Shown piece by piece: positions 1 to 10,693 of a DNA stretch of 64,000 nt. Within the stretch, counting starts at the first letter, position 1; every line of letters begins with the position of its first letter. The stretch spans positions 782,403 to 846,402 of the forward strand of contig NW_027192195.1 in assembly GCF_041956535.1 (NCBI RefSeq), read 5' to 3'. Position numbers and translations under genes: made by a program. Under the pieces are notes generated by a model that worked only from the letters and a program-made list of their open reading frames with translations, did no database searches and was not told the origin of the DNA. The DNA is from Calcarisporiella thermophila CBS 279.70. Lineage: Eukaryota > Calcarisporiellomycota.

Positions 1-737
1 GGCACAGTTGATTGTATTATATTCCATTAGCATTCAGCTGAATCGCTGCAATTATCATGAAATGTAGTGAGTGCTACTTACGGGCTAATTAACGTGAATC
101 GATGGCAAAATTGAGGAGCATTATGTTCCATTAGCATACAAGCTGCAAATATCACGGGATCTGGTTCTACTTACCGCCTATTTAGATTAAACAGATGATA
201 GAAATAACCCATTCGGATTTTCAGCATTCATCAAGACGAAAGTATATATAATATGGATCAACACTTACGTTCTTTTAGTGAAAATGAATTGCGTAGATTA
301 TAGGATCTAAATTAGCTATATAAAAGGAAAATTGACAAGATGCTATGAAACTTACCTTCTATTTTGGATCAGCAAATAATTGTGTTCCCATAGTTATTTT
401 TAAAATTAATTAAATAGTGTATATTTTTTTTTTAAACCGGAGTACTTGCCAACTATTTATTCAATTGCAAAGGAAATGAGGTATAGCAACCCATCAGTAT
501 TCATGTATACTTGGCTCATCTTCAATTTCGCGATTATACTTACGGACTAATTGTACGGATGAATTTTAAAGATGAAAGTATAATTGAGTCGTAGTGAAAT
601 GTTATGCAGTATTAGACTTCAAATCTACCTGATCCATGGATCTTTTGAACTTCAATATTGGGAATAATGCTAGCTGTAGCAAACTGCTGAGTTGCGAAAA
701 CAACCACGAGACTGACGGCTAATTTGACAATTTGCAT
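1..737 (-). CDS. Secreted protein with serial 3-nt microexons (partial, continues off the left edge)
   Basis: Function unknown. Exon 1 is 737..629 (minus). It encodes MQIVKLAVSLVVV and so on, a typical signal peptide of about 22 residues ending near FATA/S, then a short polar stretch ending in HGS. It stops in phase 1 at a GTAGAT donor. Downstream on the same strand, six acceptor-donor pairs each enclose exactly three bases: TCC (546..544), TTG (452..450, with a GCAAGT donor), AAG (358..356), AAC (271..269), GCG (177..175) and CCC (84..82). The introns would be 82, 91, 91, 84, 91 and 90 nt; a seventh starts at 81. Joining them gives codons for V-L-E-E-R-A with no stop. Every intron is phase 1, so any microexon could be skipped without frameshift. 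The start is the first ATG after a TATA box and has A at -3. Exon 1 is well supported; the microexons are inferred from splice signals only. Confidence 0.62.
12..170 (-). repeat. Two related intron units inside the microexon array
   Basis: Plus-strand text around 22-38 (TTCCATTAGCATTCAGCTG) and around 126-144 (TTCCATTAGCATACAAGCTG) is nearly the same. Each copy is followed by GCTGCAA-ATATCA-like or GCTGCAATTATCA-like sequence, and then by the CTACTTAC donor complement. Weaker echoes (TTCAGCATTCATC near 220-232; CCCATCAGTATTCATG near 490-505) occur in other introns of the array. This suggests that the roughly 90-bp intron-plus-microexon units arose by tandem duplication and then diverged. Confidence 0.5.
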
Positions 738-3492
738 TTTGGTTGAATAAACTCTCTAATAAGCTTGCGGTTAGTTCTTTTGCCAATGGTATATACTCGA
801 CTGACGACAACAATAATATGGAAATAGTGGTGTAGCGAGATGCTCCATCAAGAGCTTTTTATAGTTATGTTGACCGACAGTTGGGCTGGGTGACCTGCTG
901 GCGAGTGCATGCTGGTAATAAATCTCAACCGGTTATCCATTTCCATTCGGGCGAGGGGTTGCTGGGTAATGTCGCCGCGAAGACGAGAGAAATGCTCAAA
1001 AATGCAATCTTGGATGCATATGGCATACACCACACCGTTTTTATCAATATTTTCTCAGCTTGGTATCCGAGATTGTTGCAGATATTGATTGATGGCAAAT
1101 CCCTGAATAGTACGGTATACCTTTATTTAAGCCCAATAATCGCTGCAGAACATTACATAATATTAATATTGATTGGGCCTTTGGTAATCATATTAGTGCT
1201 GCGATGAGAAATGAGAGCAGAGAAAGCTGCGTAGAGACGCAGACAAGGATGCAATCGGTACGATGCATACGGCAGTGACTTCAAGAGAACACGGAGTAAA
1301 TAAGTTGATTGAGCAGGAGCATCACAACAAAGCATCCTTTCCCCTCGGATTCTGCTCACTTCCGCTCATAAATATCATTGTTCGTATGCGCTCTCAAGCC
1401 CTCATGCCAACCGCAGGCTGCACACGATTTCTTACAGAAACGTGAAAACGTCTGATTGATAAGATCAATGTGTAGGATAAATAAAATTTTGAGTTGTATA
1501 AATATCAAAAAGTTTTCATAGCTAGTATATAGATGAAAAGACAAAATTTAACACAGGGAGGAATCCATGTGATAGCTAGGGTTATCCTGAGTGTATTAGA
1601 TATTAGTATAAATAAGCGTGGCCTTAATTATAGCACAATTTCATTTTCTCGGCATCTCTTCAGCGTTTTACAAATATTTTCTTTTAAGAATGATCCCTGC
1701 ACATACGTATTCACCTCTCTGAGTCTGCATGTTACGAAGCATTAGATAGCGGTTGAGGGGGACATGGCTATTAGTAGAGGTCACCATCACAAGCATTGTA
1801 TATAACTATGTATTGTTGAATACCCCTTAGTATAACGATTGGGCAAGCAGACAGTACAAACTAAATAGAACTAGAGAACCAATGAAATATACATGGGTTT
1901 AAATTGGAAAATATATTAGAGAATTCTAATTTATCTTCATTATTTAGATGTGGCATAGTGGCTTTGGGCACAATAAAGTATGGCCTAATTCACCATGAGA
2001 ACATACAGGGATTCTCTGAAGGATTGGCCACTTTACTTATACTTACACAAGTAGGGGAAAATGTGACAGTGTATTTTTAACAATTTTTCATTGAATGCTC
2101 TTAGCTCCTGAATGGATGGAATATTATATGAGCAGCTTTATTATTAAACACTGGTGGATCTACACTATTGCTGTTCCAACCGCCACCCCGGTTACATATG
2201 CATTTCTGGTAAAACTAGGATATCATTGAATAGCACCCCGAATTTATGGGAAATTGATGTTTTTATAAATATTGATGTGTGCCAAAGAGACCCAAATACT
2301 TTGATATCCTCTCCACGATTCCATCTAGATATTTTTTATTTGCGACGGTGTTGCTTTTATTTTTTAACAGCATCTTACACCTATGAAGCCAAATCGTAAA
2401 ACAATTCGAGATCGTGTGCTTGAACTTAACGGCAAGCTGTCATTATCTTTGCATTCTATTGAGTAAACAAAGAATCCCATCATGGGAATAGAAAAAGAAT
2501 TGAATAATACTGCAATTACTCTTTATAAGCAAGAGAAGATGTAGTAACCTTTAAAACCAACCTACCATATTTTTTTTATGTGGAGCTTTTGACAAGAAAC
2601 GGGCCCCACCTTGGGAATCAAATGGAAAGAAAGATAAATTTAAAAACAGATATATAATTTGGTCTAAAATTTTGATGATGATGAGAAGCTAAGAAATGCA
2701 ATAAAGTATTATTATCTCTCTAGATATTGAGTTTTTAAAAGATTTATTAACAGCTGCTGATGCTTCTGAACCTCTGGTTCTCTAATTAGAGAATTTCACA
2801 AACTAAGATAGAGCGGCCCCCTTTTAAACTCATGATAGCATTTCACGATAGAGTGAAGAATCCCTCGCCGTCACCTACTGTTCTGGCGACTTTATTACGT
2901 AGAGCATAGATTGGAGACTACCACGGAGAGCCGGGATTTAATGAGGTCATATATGTATACAAATCGAGATATGGAAAGCGTCCATGACCAGAGGAGCGCC
3001 GAATTCGGCTCGGAAATTTCTAGTTATCCCTCTTTTGTCCTGACGCTATGAGGCCCCGCCTTCTCCTGACTGAACCACCCGGGTTCTCCCGCGGCGAGGA
3101 AGAAGGTAGAGCGACAACCCATGCGCTTTTCAACTCCCTTCCGCTCATATAAAGTTTGAAGAGAGGTGGGGGAGTTTGGTAGAAGAGGAGGAGGGGAATG
3201 AAAAGCCAACCGTCAATGCACAAACCAATTAGTCAGTGTAACTGACTTAATTTTCCGAGTGTAGCTGTGGAAGGCGAGTGGTGGCTCGGTCCGAAGCCTA
3301 AATATCATGTCGCCAACCACGAAATTCTTGATTTGTCGTACACCCCTTTACCTCCATTTCTTTTTTTAATGTGGGAACTTTTGTTTTGATTTTCCCGCTC
3401 TCCCTCCACTCTCTCCCCTGTACATACCCGCTACCCTCTCTCCCTAGCCCTTCGATCTTTTTGCTTCTCAACTGTAAATAGAAACGAAGAGG
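738..3492. other. Non-coding stretch between the microexon gene and the hexokinase gene
   Basis: AT-rich up to about 2.8 kb, then more GC-rich. Only short open frames without family resemblance, codon bias or splice context are present, and I accept none as genes. It must hold the divergent promoters of the microexon gene (TATA at 856-863) and of the hexokinase gene. The second has a possible TATAAAG near 3148 and a strong CT-rich tract at about 3395-3470, just before the ATG. I see no tRNA, no transposon ends and no long repeats. Confidence 0.5.
856..863 (-). promoter_or_regulatory. TATA box of the microexon gene
   Basis: On the minus strand the sequence reads TATAAAAA, about 119 nt upstream of the ATG at 737. 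The leader between them contains no other ATG. This placement fits a strong, regulated promoter for a secreted protein. Confidence 0.55.
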
Positions 3493-5013
3493 ATGTTGGC
3501 CGCTGCAGATATCCCATCTCCACCCCTCTCCACACCCAAGACATTGGCATCATCCGCATACAGGCAAACCAAACTCGAGGAATTCCTCTCCGCCGTCGAG
3601 CACGAGTTCACTCTAAGTGCAGAGAAGCTCCATAGGATCGTGGACGGCTTTCTCGACGAACTCGAGGTCGGCCTCCGACAACCGGGGATCACGCGGAACC
3701 CCTCTTTTATCACGAACCGCCCCGATGGGAGCGAAACCGGAATCTACCTCGCAATCGATGTGGGCGGCACAAACATGAGGGTTGCAGCAGTGCAGCTGCT
3801 GGGCGAAGGAAAGGTGAACGTGTTACAGCACAAGCATGTCGTTTCCGAGGAGCTCAAGCGCGGGAAGGCAGAGGCGTTCATCGGCTGGATTGCCGATAAT
3901 ACGGCGAGTCTGGTCACCGAGATGGGCGAGGCGCAGGAGACCCTGTTCATGGGAGTCGTCTGGAGCTTTCCATTAAAGTAAGTGGCGCCGCTGTATACCC
4001 CTTGTTCTAGGAGAAGTGCTGACGCATCTCCTTATTGTGTGTGTGTTAATTCCAGCCAAACGGATATCAATAAAGGCATTATCGAGAGCATGGGCAAGGG
4101 CTTCACGGTGGTGGAGGATCTCAAGGGGAAGGACCTCAGCACCATTCTGCAGACGGCCTTTGAGGATCGGGGGCTGCCCATCAAAGTGTCCGCCATCCTG
4201 AATGACACGGTGGGCACGCTTGTCGCGCACGCCTATCAATGCCCGCTGACCACGATGGGCATCATCTTCCCCACGGGAACCAATGCAGCCTACATGGAGA
4301 AGGTCTCCAACATCGTCAAGCTCCCCTCCAGCTACAAGGTCACAGACCCCTCTTCAGACCGCATGATCCTCAACACGGAGTGGGACGTGTACGGCCGCCC
4401 CGACTATCTCCCCATGACGCGGTACGACTTGGAGCTGGACACAGCTTCGCCCATTCCCGGATTCCAGGTCTATGAGAAGATGAGCTCCGGAATGTACCTC
4501 GGAGAGCTCTGCCGGCGCATCCTGGTAGACGCGGTGCAAGTCGGGAGGTGGCTCAATGGCCACCTCCCCGCCGGCTTGGATGAGCCTTTTCGGTTCAAGA
4601 CGGCGTTCATGAGCGAGATCGAAGCGGACCAGAGCGAAGATTTAGCCCTGACTCGTAGGCTGCTGGAAGAAAACTTCCAGTTTGGAGCGCTCCTCTCCTT
4701 GGAAGATGCGCACCTGGTGCGATGGGTATGCCAGCTAGTAGGGAATCGTTCGGCCTCGCTGTTGGCTGCCGCCATTGGCTCGCTCGTGCGCAAATCTGAA
4801 GGAGGAGGGTTCGCGCCAAAAGGCGAGCCCATCGTCATTGGAATGACGGGCTCGGTGTGGGAATTTTATCCGAACTTTGAAGAAAGGATGCGCTACCACC
4901 TGGCAAAACTATTTGGCCAGGAGGCATGCGCGCGCGTCGAGGTCGGGATTTCACTCGATGGAGGTTTGGTCGGAGCTGCGCTGGCAGCCATGTTGGGCTC
5001 GAGAACGTTATGA
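3493..5013 (+). CDS. HXK: Hexokinase-family protein with altered active-site motifs
   Basis: Exons 3493..3977 and 4056..5013; 480 aa, the usual length for a fungal hexokinase. It would phosphorylate hexoses with ATP in the cytosol at the entry to glycolysis. The splice joins SFPLN to QTDINKG. Recognisable family blocks are AIDVGGTNMRV (phosphate-1 loop), ILNDTVGTLVA with the catalytic Asp, NTEW, EKMSSGMYLGEL and the C-terminal DGGLVGAALAA. Two positions are unusual. The glucose-contacting WTKGF of active enzymes reads SMGKGF here, and the adenosine-loop FGTG reads FPTG. The fold is certainly hexokinase, but catalytic activity is less sure. Some ascomycetes have divergent hexokinases that act as regulators, and this may be similar. 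The ATG at 3493 is the first good start after a CT-rich leader. The next gene in the same direction starts 1.8 kb downstream. Confidence 0.93.
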
Positions 5014-6824
5014 TACAGTGATCCGCTGTTTTATTCTTTCACTTTTGTAAGTCGCTCTCTATGGGCGAATGCGCTTGCCACTATATTATGTTTGTACTTG
5101 TATATTTTCCAAATTTTACTCTCTCTCCTACATATTTGCTCGTGTTTGATACTTAGAATGAAATACACACTCCATATTAATACCGCAAAGGCGAAGCCCA
5201 ACCACGCCTCCTACATTGAGGCTACAAGGGAATATGAAAGGGGCACTGGGTTCGTCTCTCTGGTCTGGCCCCTCTGCAAGAGATATTCCGACTGATTGCG
5301 TTAGTGTGCTAATGATCAACACCATTGAGCAACAAATGGTGGGGATCCAATTTCCTGTACCGGATCCACCTTTTTCACGAGGGAAGCGTGGATGCAAAAA
5401 GGAAGGGGCTGTGAGAGCAACTTCCAAACTTCATCCGTGCTCCCAACGTTGCTCAAAACGCCTTGCAGTGGCACCATTTGCAAAATCCAGGTAGGGGCTG
5501 TGAGCGGGCCCGTTTTCGGCATGCGGCTCTACCATAAACGCTCCGCGGCAGCCCTCGCACCAACCTACCCCGCGCTCTCCTCCCGGTCTGCGGCCCGTTG
5601 CACGCCCCGCAATTCTCAGATGCTTGCGGGGGGAACGCACGCACGCTTGTTGTCAAAACGCCGCGGGATGTCAACCTAAACGCCCTGGGCCTCGGGCCCT
5701 CTTCCCAAACCGCCCTAACCCAAAACCCTCCGCTCTTGTTGGGCCAACCTTCTTCTGGCCTATGGAGGCCTCGCAACCTCCTTACGTGAAGGTGGGCAAC
5801 GAAAAATGACCATGTAACACCTGAGCCAAATAGAGTTAAGGCAATTTGAGTCAAATCCCACGCGAACTCGAACTCTATTACTAGTGAATAGGAGCCGGAT
5901 CGGAATCGGATTGCATCTGCTTCGCGGTGCAGCTGCACGTCCGCCCTCTCGAACGCCTCATCCTGACGTGGCCGAGGACGCTTGGAGGGCGTGGCATCCG
6001 CTCCGCTCTTGTCGAGGCAAGGCAGGCATGAGCCATGGTCGGAGAGCGTATTGCTGAAGCATGCTTGGCACGCGAGAGTTGTCAGATTTTCGTGAAATGT
6101 CCTTGCTCGTCATCTTGTGGATGCGTGGCTGACTGAGCTACCAGGGCTTTCCCCTATTACGTGTTCACGCTGCTTGTGGATCCTCACGTAGGATCACACT
6201 CGCAGTGCAGTTCCGTTCCACCCTGCCTTATATAGAAGCAGCGTCCAAGCGCTTGGCCGGAGCCAGATCCCGCCGTCCGCAGCGATAACCTTCGCTCATC
6301 GTTCAGCAAACCTTGATAAAAAGAAGGGAGGGGGAAGCGTTTAGGCCAGCGTAGTCTTGGCCGTCGTCCTTATCTCCACCGCAAAACCCTAATCTCGAGA
6401 TTGGCTAGGGAATAGAGTTGCGACCACAGGAAACAGAAGATCCTCTGCCCTTTCAACTCCAGCTTCTAGGAGCGGGCCGAATTTATTCCTGTGTGACCAC
6501 ACGGCCGGGCAGCCCAACGCCTCGTTCTGAGTAGAAATAATTCCCGAAATGTTTGCCTTCTGTATTTTGTCGTCTTTTTTTTCTCCCTCGCTCCTCATTC
6601 CGTTCCCTCTTTCTATCCTTTCCCTCTCTCCCTTCTCCCCCGGTGCTCACCGCTTTGCCGCCTTGGCCTTGGCTATTGTGCAGCTCAACTCCATCAATAC
6701 TAAGCCGTATAACAAGCGCCGCTCACCTCCCGATATCCTATTCATATCGCCCGCATTTTGCTCGGGATAGCTTGTCTTTCGAGTAGAATCCTTCGCTTTC
6801 TTCGAGAAGGCCCGCCTATCTTCA
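5014..6824. other. GC-rich intergenic region upstream of the UNC-93-like transporter
   Basis: No gene is recognised. The region becomes strongly GC-rich between about 5.5 and 6.3 kb. A TATATAG near 6231 and long CT-rich stretches at 6560-6640 look like promoter and leader sequence for the downstream transporter. The short duplicated phrase AGGGGCTGTGAG (about 5404 and 5493) has no evident function. Confidence 0.45.
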
Positions 6825-8966
6825 ATGTAAGTGGGGGAATGTGTTTCCGCGTGTCAGCGACACAGAATAGCTTATCCTCCAAGGGGAACATGTAGGACGT
6901 TCTGGGAGAGAATTGACGACAAACTGGCCAACTTGGCCATATACCGCTGGTACAGGCAACCCTTGGTCCAGGTGGCCATGATAGGGTTCATTTGTGTAAG
7001 ATGATGCATCCTTTCAAGGCTGCGGTTTGGCTCTGGGCTAACGACTGGTTTTCCTGTCTCTAGGTGTGCTGTCCCGGGATGTTCAATGCTATCAATGGTA
7101 ACCCATGCTTGCAGAGATAAAAGGGGGCCGTGGCTAAACCTCTTCGCTCTGCATAGGTATTGGAGGAGGGGGTTCCAGCGACGAGTATATATCCGTGGTA
7201 GCGCGAGCTAACGCCGGCCTCTATGCCTTCTTTGCCATTTCTGGTTATTTTTCGGGCGGTATCAACAACATCCTTGGCCCCAAAACCACCATTTTCGTAA
7301 GTGAACCGAGAGCTGTTTTAGCCACCTTAACAAGGAGCTGACCTGTTCTTCCACGGCTTGGATAGTTGAGTGGATGGGGATATGTACTGTACGTCGGTGC
7401 GCTCCTCTACTTCCAGATTTACAAGGCGCCTGCCTTTATGATCATCGCTGGATGCATTCTGGGTATAGTTCACCTACTTAAGCTACCCTCCTTTGTCTAA
7501 CCCTCTTTTTATGGGTTCGCTAGGCATTTGCGCTGCCCTATTATGGTCTGCACAAGGAGCCCTAATGATGAGCTATCCGACGGAACAAACCAAGGGTCGG
7601 TACATTTCCGTGTTCTGGGCGATCTTCAATGCGGGAGCCGCCGCCTCCAGCGCGGTGGTGCTCGGGTTGAACGCCTCGCAGAACAAATCCGGTACCGTGA
7701 GCATCTCCACCTATGTGGCCATTCTGATAGCAATGTCGCTTGGCCTCCTCGTCACCGCTCTCCTCGTGTCCCCCAACTATGTTCGCCGTAAGGACGGGAG
7801 CCGAGTGGTGGTGCTAAAATACCCTCCCGTCCGACAGGAGCTGATTGCTACCGCCCGCCTCATCTTCGATAAGAAAATCATCCTTTTGATCCCGCTCTGC
7901 TTCTATAGCAATTTCTTCTACGCCTACCAGTTTAGAGCCAACGGTAAGCAATATTTGCCCTCTCCTCTTGAATCTTTGCCCGCTAAAAGGGCTCCCTCCA
8001 CTCCCCCCCCATATAGGAGCCTATTTTAGCGTTCGGGCCAGAGGCCTCAACAATCTTGTCTATTGGCTGGCCCAAATTCTCGGCGCACTTCTCTTTGGAT
8101 TGTTCCTGGACTCTGGGCGCTATGTCCGACGAACACGTGCGTATTTCGGCCTCGCCATCGTGCTGGTCCTGTTCTCCGCGACTTGGGCCGCAGGGCTGTT
8201 TATCTGGCAGCTTACCTTCACCAAAGATCAGCCCAGCCCAAATGTCGACTGGACCGATCCTCGGTTTATCGCGCCGTGTATCGTGTACATATTCTATGGG
8301 CTATGCGACGCTATGGTATTGCATCTGGCTATAGACTCTCCCTCCCCTATTCAATCTAATCCTTCATTTTGCAATGGTTCATAGTATCAAGTCTACTGCT
8401 ACTGGTTAATGGGTGCGATCACAAACGATCCGCTTAAGCTTTCTCGCTATGCTGGTGAGGATCCCGAACTATGAAGGCCGCATTCCTCTTTCTTCCCACT
8501 AAATCATGATTTTTTTATGTCCCTTTTGTTAGGTTTCTATAAGGGGGTGCAGTCTGCTGGTTCAGCCGTTTCTTGGTACCTGGATAGCGTCGATAGCTTC
8601 CCTTTCCTTGCTGAAATCCTCCTTAATTGGGGGCTGCTGCTCTTCTCGGTCCCATTCGCCTTCCTCATTGCCCGCCAAATCCGCGACACCAACTACACCC
8701 TGGATGATATTGCCGTTGCTAGCTCCAAACCCAGCCCCTCTGACTTTAACCAGAAGTTAGAGCAGCATACCATGCACATTCGCAAGCCACATACCCATAT
8801 CGACGAGGGCTCACACCCCAGAACCCTCAGCTCCAACATCAACACTAGTCCTTATAACCAGTTCGAGGATCTGCCATACGATGGGAGGCAGCCTTATGGC
8901 GCCGCTAAGCAATACCCATTCCATCCGAATAGCCATAGAGGCAACGCCTACGGAGATAATTGGTGA
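6825..8966 (+). CDS. UNC-93-like major-facilitator membrane protein
   Basis: Nine coding exons: 6825..6826, 6896..6995, 7064..7097, 7157..7296, 7366..7462, 7524..7943, 8017..8315, 8385..8454, 8533..8966; 531 aa. The polytopic protein has about ten to twelve hydrophobic segments and the fungal DUF895/UNC-93 pattern: a short N-terminus (MTFWERIDDK), then GMFNAINGIGGGG, then NAGLYAFFAISG. The hydrophilic C-terminal tail of about 80 residues is rich in His, Pro and Ser. Family members lie in the plasma or organelle membrane; substrates are mostly unknown. The start codon is itself interrupted by an intron: A and T at 6825-6826 are joined to G at 6896. No other in-frame ATG lies between the upstream stop at 6768 and this point. 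A start at the later Met (6978) would remove the conserved N-terminus. Confidence 0.88.
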
Positions 8967-9460
8967 AGAGAAAGTTAACTTTAGACCCTACGTGCATCAA
9001 AGAAGTAGAGCAATGTCTGGTTTCAAGGTTTATGAGTTAGGTATCCTCCTTCGGATCTGTATTATCACTGTTACTTCTACACTTCCTCTCGTTTGATACT
9101 CCACTTATTTATTTATATTACACATATACTTTTATTTAATACCTCCCAGCGTGCTTGAGAGTAAAGAAAAAAAATCCGTTTTCTTTTCTCTTCCTCCTAC
9201 AAACGGCTTCTGTATCTATTTTTCAACGTTTACAAATAAACTATTTATTGACTTGGATGCTAGGTGCGAACATGCGCTATGAACCTCTTTCATATTGTGC
9301 TCAACTGCTTTCCACCCACCTGTCCTCCTCCCCCCTAGCGCACGCCGCAATTCTGACGTAGTTGTGACGTTTGAATTTTTATTTTAGCATTTGTGTCACT
9401 CAACCGTATTGTTTACTCAATAACTCGAAAAGCAACCTTCGATCCTCCTCCACACTTGCC
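8967..9460. other. Intergenic region before COX10
   Basis: 494 nt, AT-rich. It holds the 3' end of the transporter transcript and the COX10 promoter. TGACGTAGTTGTGACGTTT at about 9354-9372 contains two CRE-like TGACGT cores and is the clearest candidate control element. An in-frame ATG at 9371 lies upstream of the chosen COX10 start. Confidence 0.4.
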
Positions 9461-10693
9461 ATGCTCCGTAATCATTCCATCACACGATTGCTCCGCGAGG
9501 TCCAATCCACACGGCGGTTGTCATGCCATCGATGTGATCCCCAACGTGCATCTATACGATTCATCAGAACCTTTCGCCCCCTTAGAATAGACGGCAAAGC
9601 AGCCAGAGCCATCTCAAGTAGCTCGCAGAAAAACAGTACTATCGCTGCTACTGTATCGACCCTCGATCCCGCAAGTTCCAAGGATTCCACTTCCACCCCC
9701 TCCACTTCCAATCAGCCATTTTCACATCATCCGCCCTGCGACTATGCTCCGGCGGACACTCGATGGAAAGCAGTCGATACCCTTCAGCTCTCCGCCCTCC
9801 CCGGCATTTATAAGGAATTAACCAAAGCGCAGCTTGCCGGCTTGGTCGTCCTCACCACCATGTGCGGCTACGCCATGGCTCCGGGGGCCACCTCGCTCTC
9901 CTGTCTCTTATGGACGACGCTTGGGACAGGCATGTGCGTCGCTTCGGCCAATTCCATTAATCAGTGGATCGAGGCCCCTTATGATGCGCAAATGAAACGC
10001 ACACGGAATCGCGTTTTGGTGCGGCGAGCAATCCAGCCCGCGCATGCGTTCGCATTCGGAAGCGCGGCAGGCATTGCTGGTGTAACCATGCTAGCTTCGT
10101 GTGTGAACGGCGTGACCGCCGTCCTCGGCCTCGCCAATATTCTTTTATACACCTCGGTCTACACGCCGCTCAAACGAGTCAGCATCGCAAACACATGGGC
10201 GGGCGCGGTGGTGGGAGCCATTCCTCCCATGATGGGGTGGGCGGCATGTACGGGTGGGCTTGAGCCGGGCGCCTGGGTCCTGGGCGTGATGCTCTATGCG
10301 TGGCAATTCCCTCACTTCAACTCCCTTTCGTGGAACCTACGGAGTGACTACTCGAAGGCGGGATACCGAATGATGTCCGTAACCCATCCCGGCCTGAACG
10401 CACGCACTAGCCTCCGTTATTCCCTTTTGCTTGTGCCGCTCAGTTTGTCGGCGCCTCTTCTCGGGATGACCACACCGTTGTTCGCAGTAGACTCCACCGT
10501 GGTTAATGGTGCGCTCACATTTTTGGCGTATCGCTTCTGGCGCGACTCGAACGACAAAAATGCACGGCAGCTCTTCTTTGGCAGCTTGCTGCATTTACCC
10601 GCCCTGCTTGCCTTGATGATGATTCACAAGAAGCCCGCCGAGTCCAGATTGGAGGAGGAGTTTGAGGAGGAGGAGCATGAAGATCTGTTGTGA
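9461..10693 (+). CDS. COX10: Protoheme IX farnesyltransferase (heme O synthase), mitochondrial
   Basis: Single exon, 410 aa. The enzyme attaches a farnesyl group to heme B to give heme O, the first step towards heme A for cytochrome c oxidase, in the mitochondrial inner membrane. The UbiA-type prenyltransferase core begins around residue 110. The signature is clear: SINQWIEAPYDAQMKRTRNR matches the conserved Asn/Asp-containing polyprenyl-binding loop, and YTPLKR followed by AGAVVGAIPPMMGW is typical of COX10. The Met at 9461 was preferred to the in-frame Met at 9371 because it begins an Arg/Ser-rich mitochondrial presequence (MLRNHSITRLLREVQSTRR), while the upstream extension is hydrophobic and unlike a presequence. 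The C-terminus is acidic (EEEFEEEEHEDLL). It is intronless, unlike its neighbours. Confidence 0.95.
   Translation: MLRNHSITRLLREVQSTRRLSCHRCDPQRASIRFIRTFRPLRIDGKAARAISSSSQKNSTIAATVSTLDPASSKDSTSTPSTSNQPFSHHPPCDYAPADTRWKAVDTLQLSALPGIYKELTKAQLAGLVVLTTMCGYAMAPGATSLSCLLWTTLGTGMCVASANSINQWIEAPYDAQMKRTRNRVLVRRAIQPAHAFAFGSAAGIAGVTMLASCVNGVTAVLGLANILLYTSVYTPLKRVSIANTWAGAVVGAIPPMMGWAACTGGLEPGAWVLGVMLYAWQFPHFNSLSWNLRSDYSKAGYRMMSVTHPGLNARTSLRYSLLLVPLSLSAPLLGMTTPLFAVDSTVVNGALTFLAYRFWRDSNDKNARQLFFGSLLHLPALLALMMIHKKPAESRLEEEFEEEEHEDLL

Noticed and set aside
1-640. The AG-N3-GTAAGT pairs could be recursive splice sites (ratchet points) or a repeated protein-binding motif
   Set aside because: Recursive sites have acceptor and donor directly adjacent and occur in very long introns. 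Here three bases always intervene, the phase is always kept without stops, and the spacing equals normal intron length. Kept as the alternative to test.
1-640. Regular spacing of about 90 bp could suggest a CRISPR-like or satellite array
   Set aside because: Units are too divergent for an array of identical repeats, there is no short conserved repeat with unique spacers, and the DNA is eukaryotic. The conserved parts are splice signals.
848-1207. Overlapping short open frames on both strands near 0.85-1.2 kb
   Set aside because: No homology pattern and no splice context, and they overlap the promoter of the microexon gene.
5840-5890. B-box-like text suggestive of a tRNA (GAGTCAAATCCC)
   Set aside because: No A box, no cloverleaf and no acceptor stem. 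No convincing tRNA was found anywhere in the window.
5128-5938. Several overlapping frames in the GC-rich spacer after the hexokinase gene
   Set aside because: Frames on both strands have similar length and atypical composition, and none shows a domain or plausible start context.
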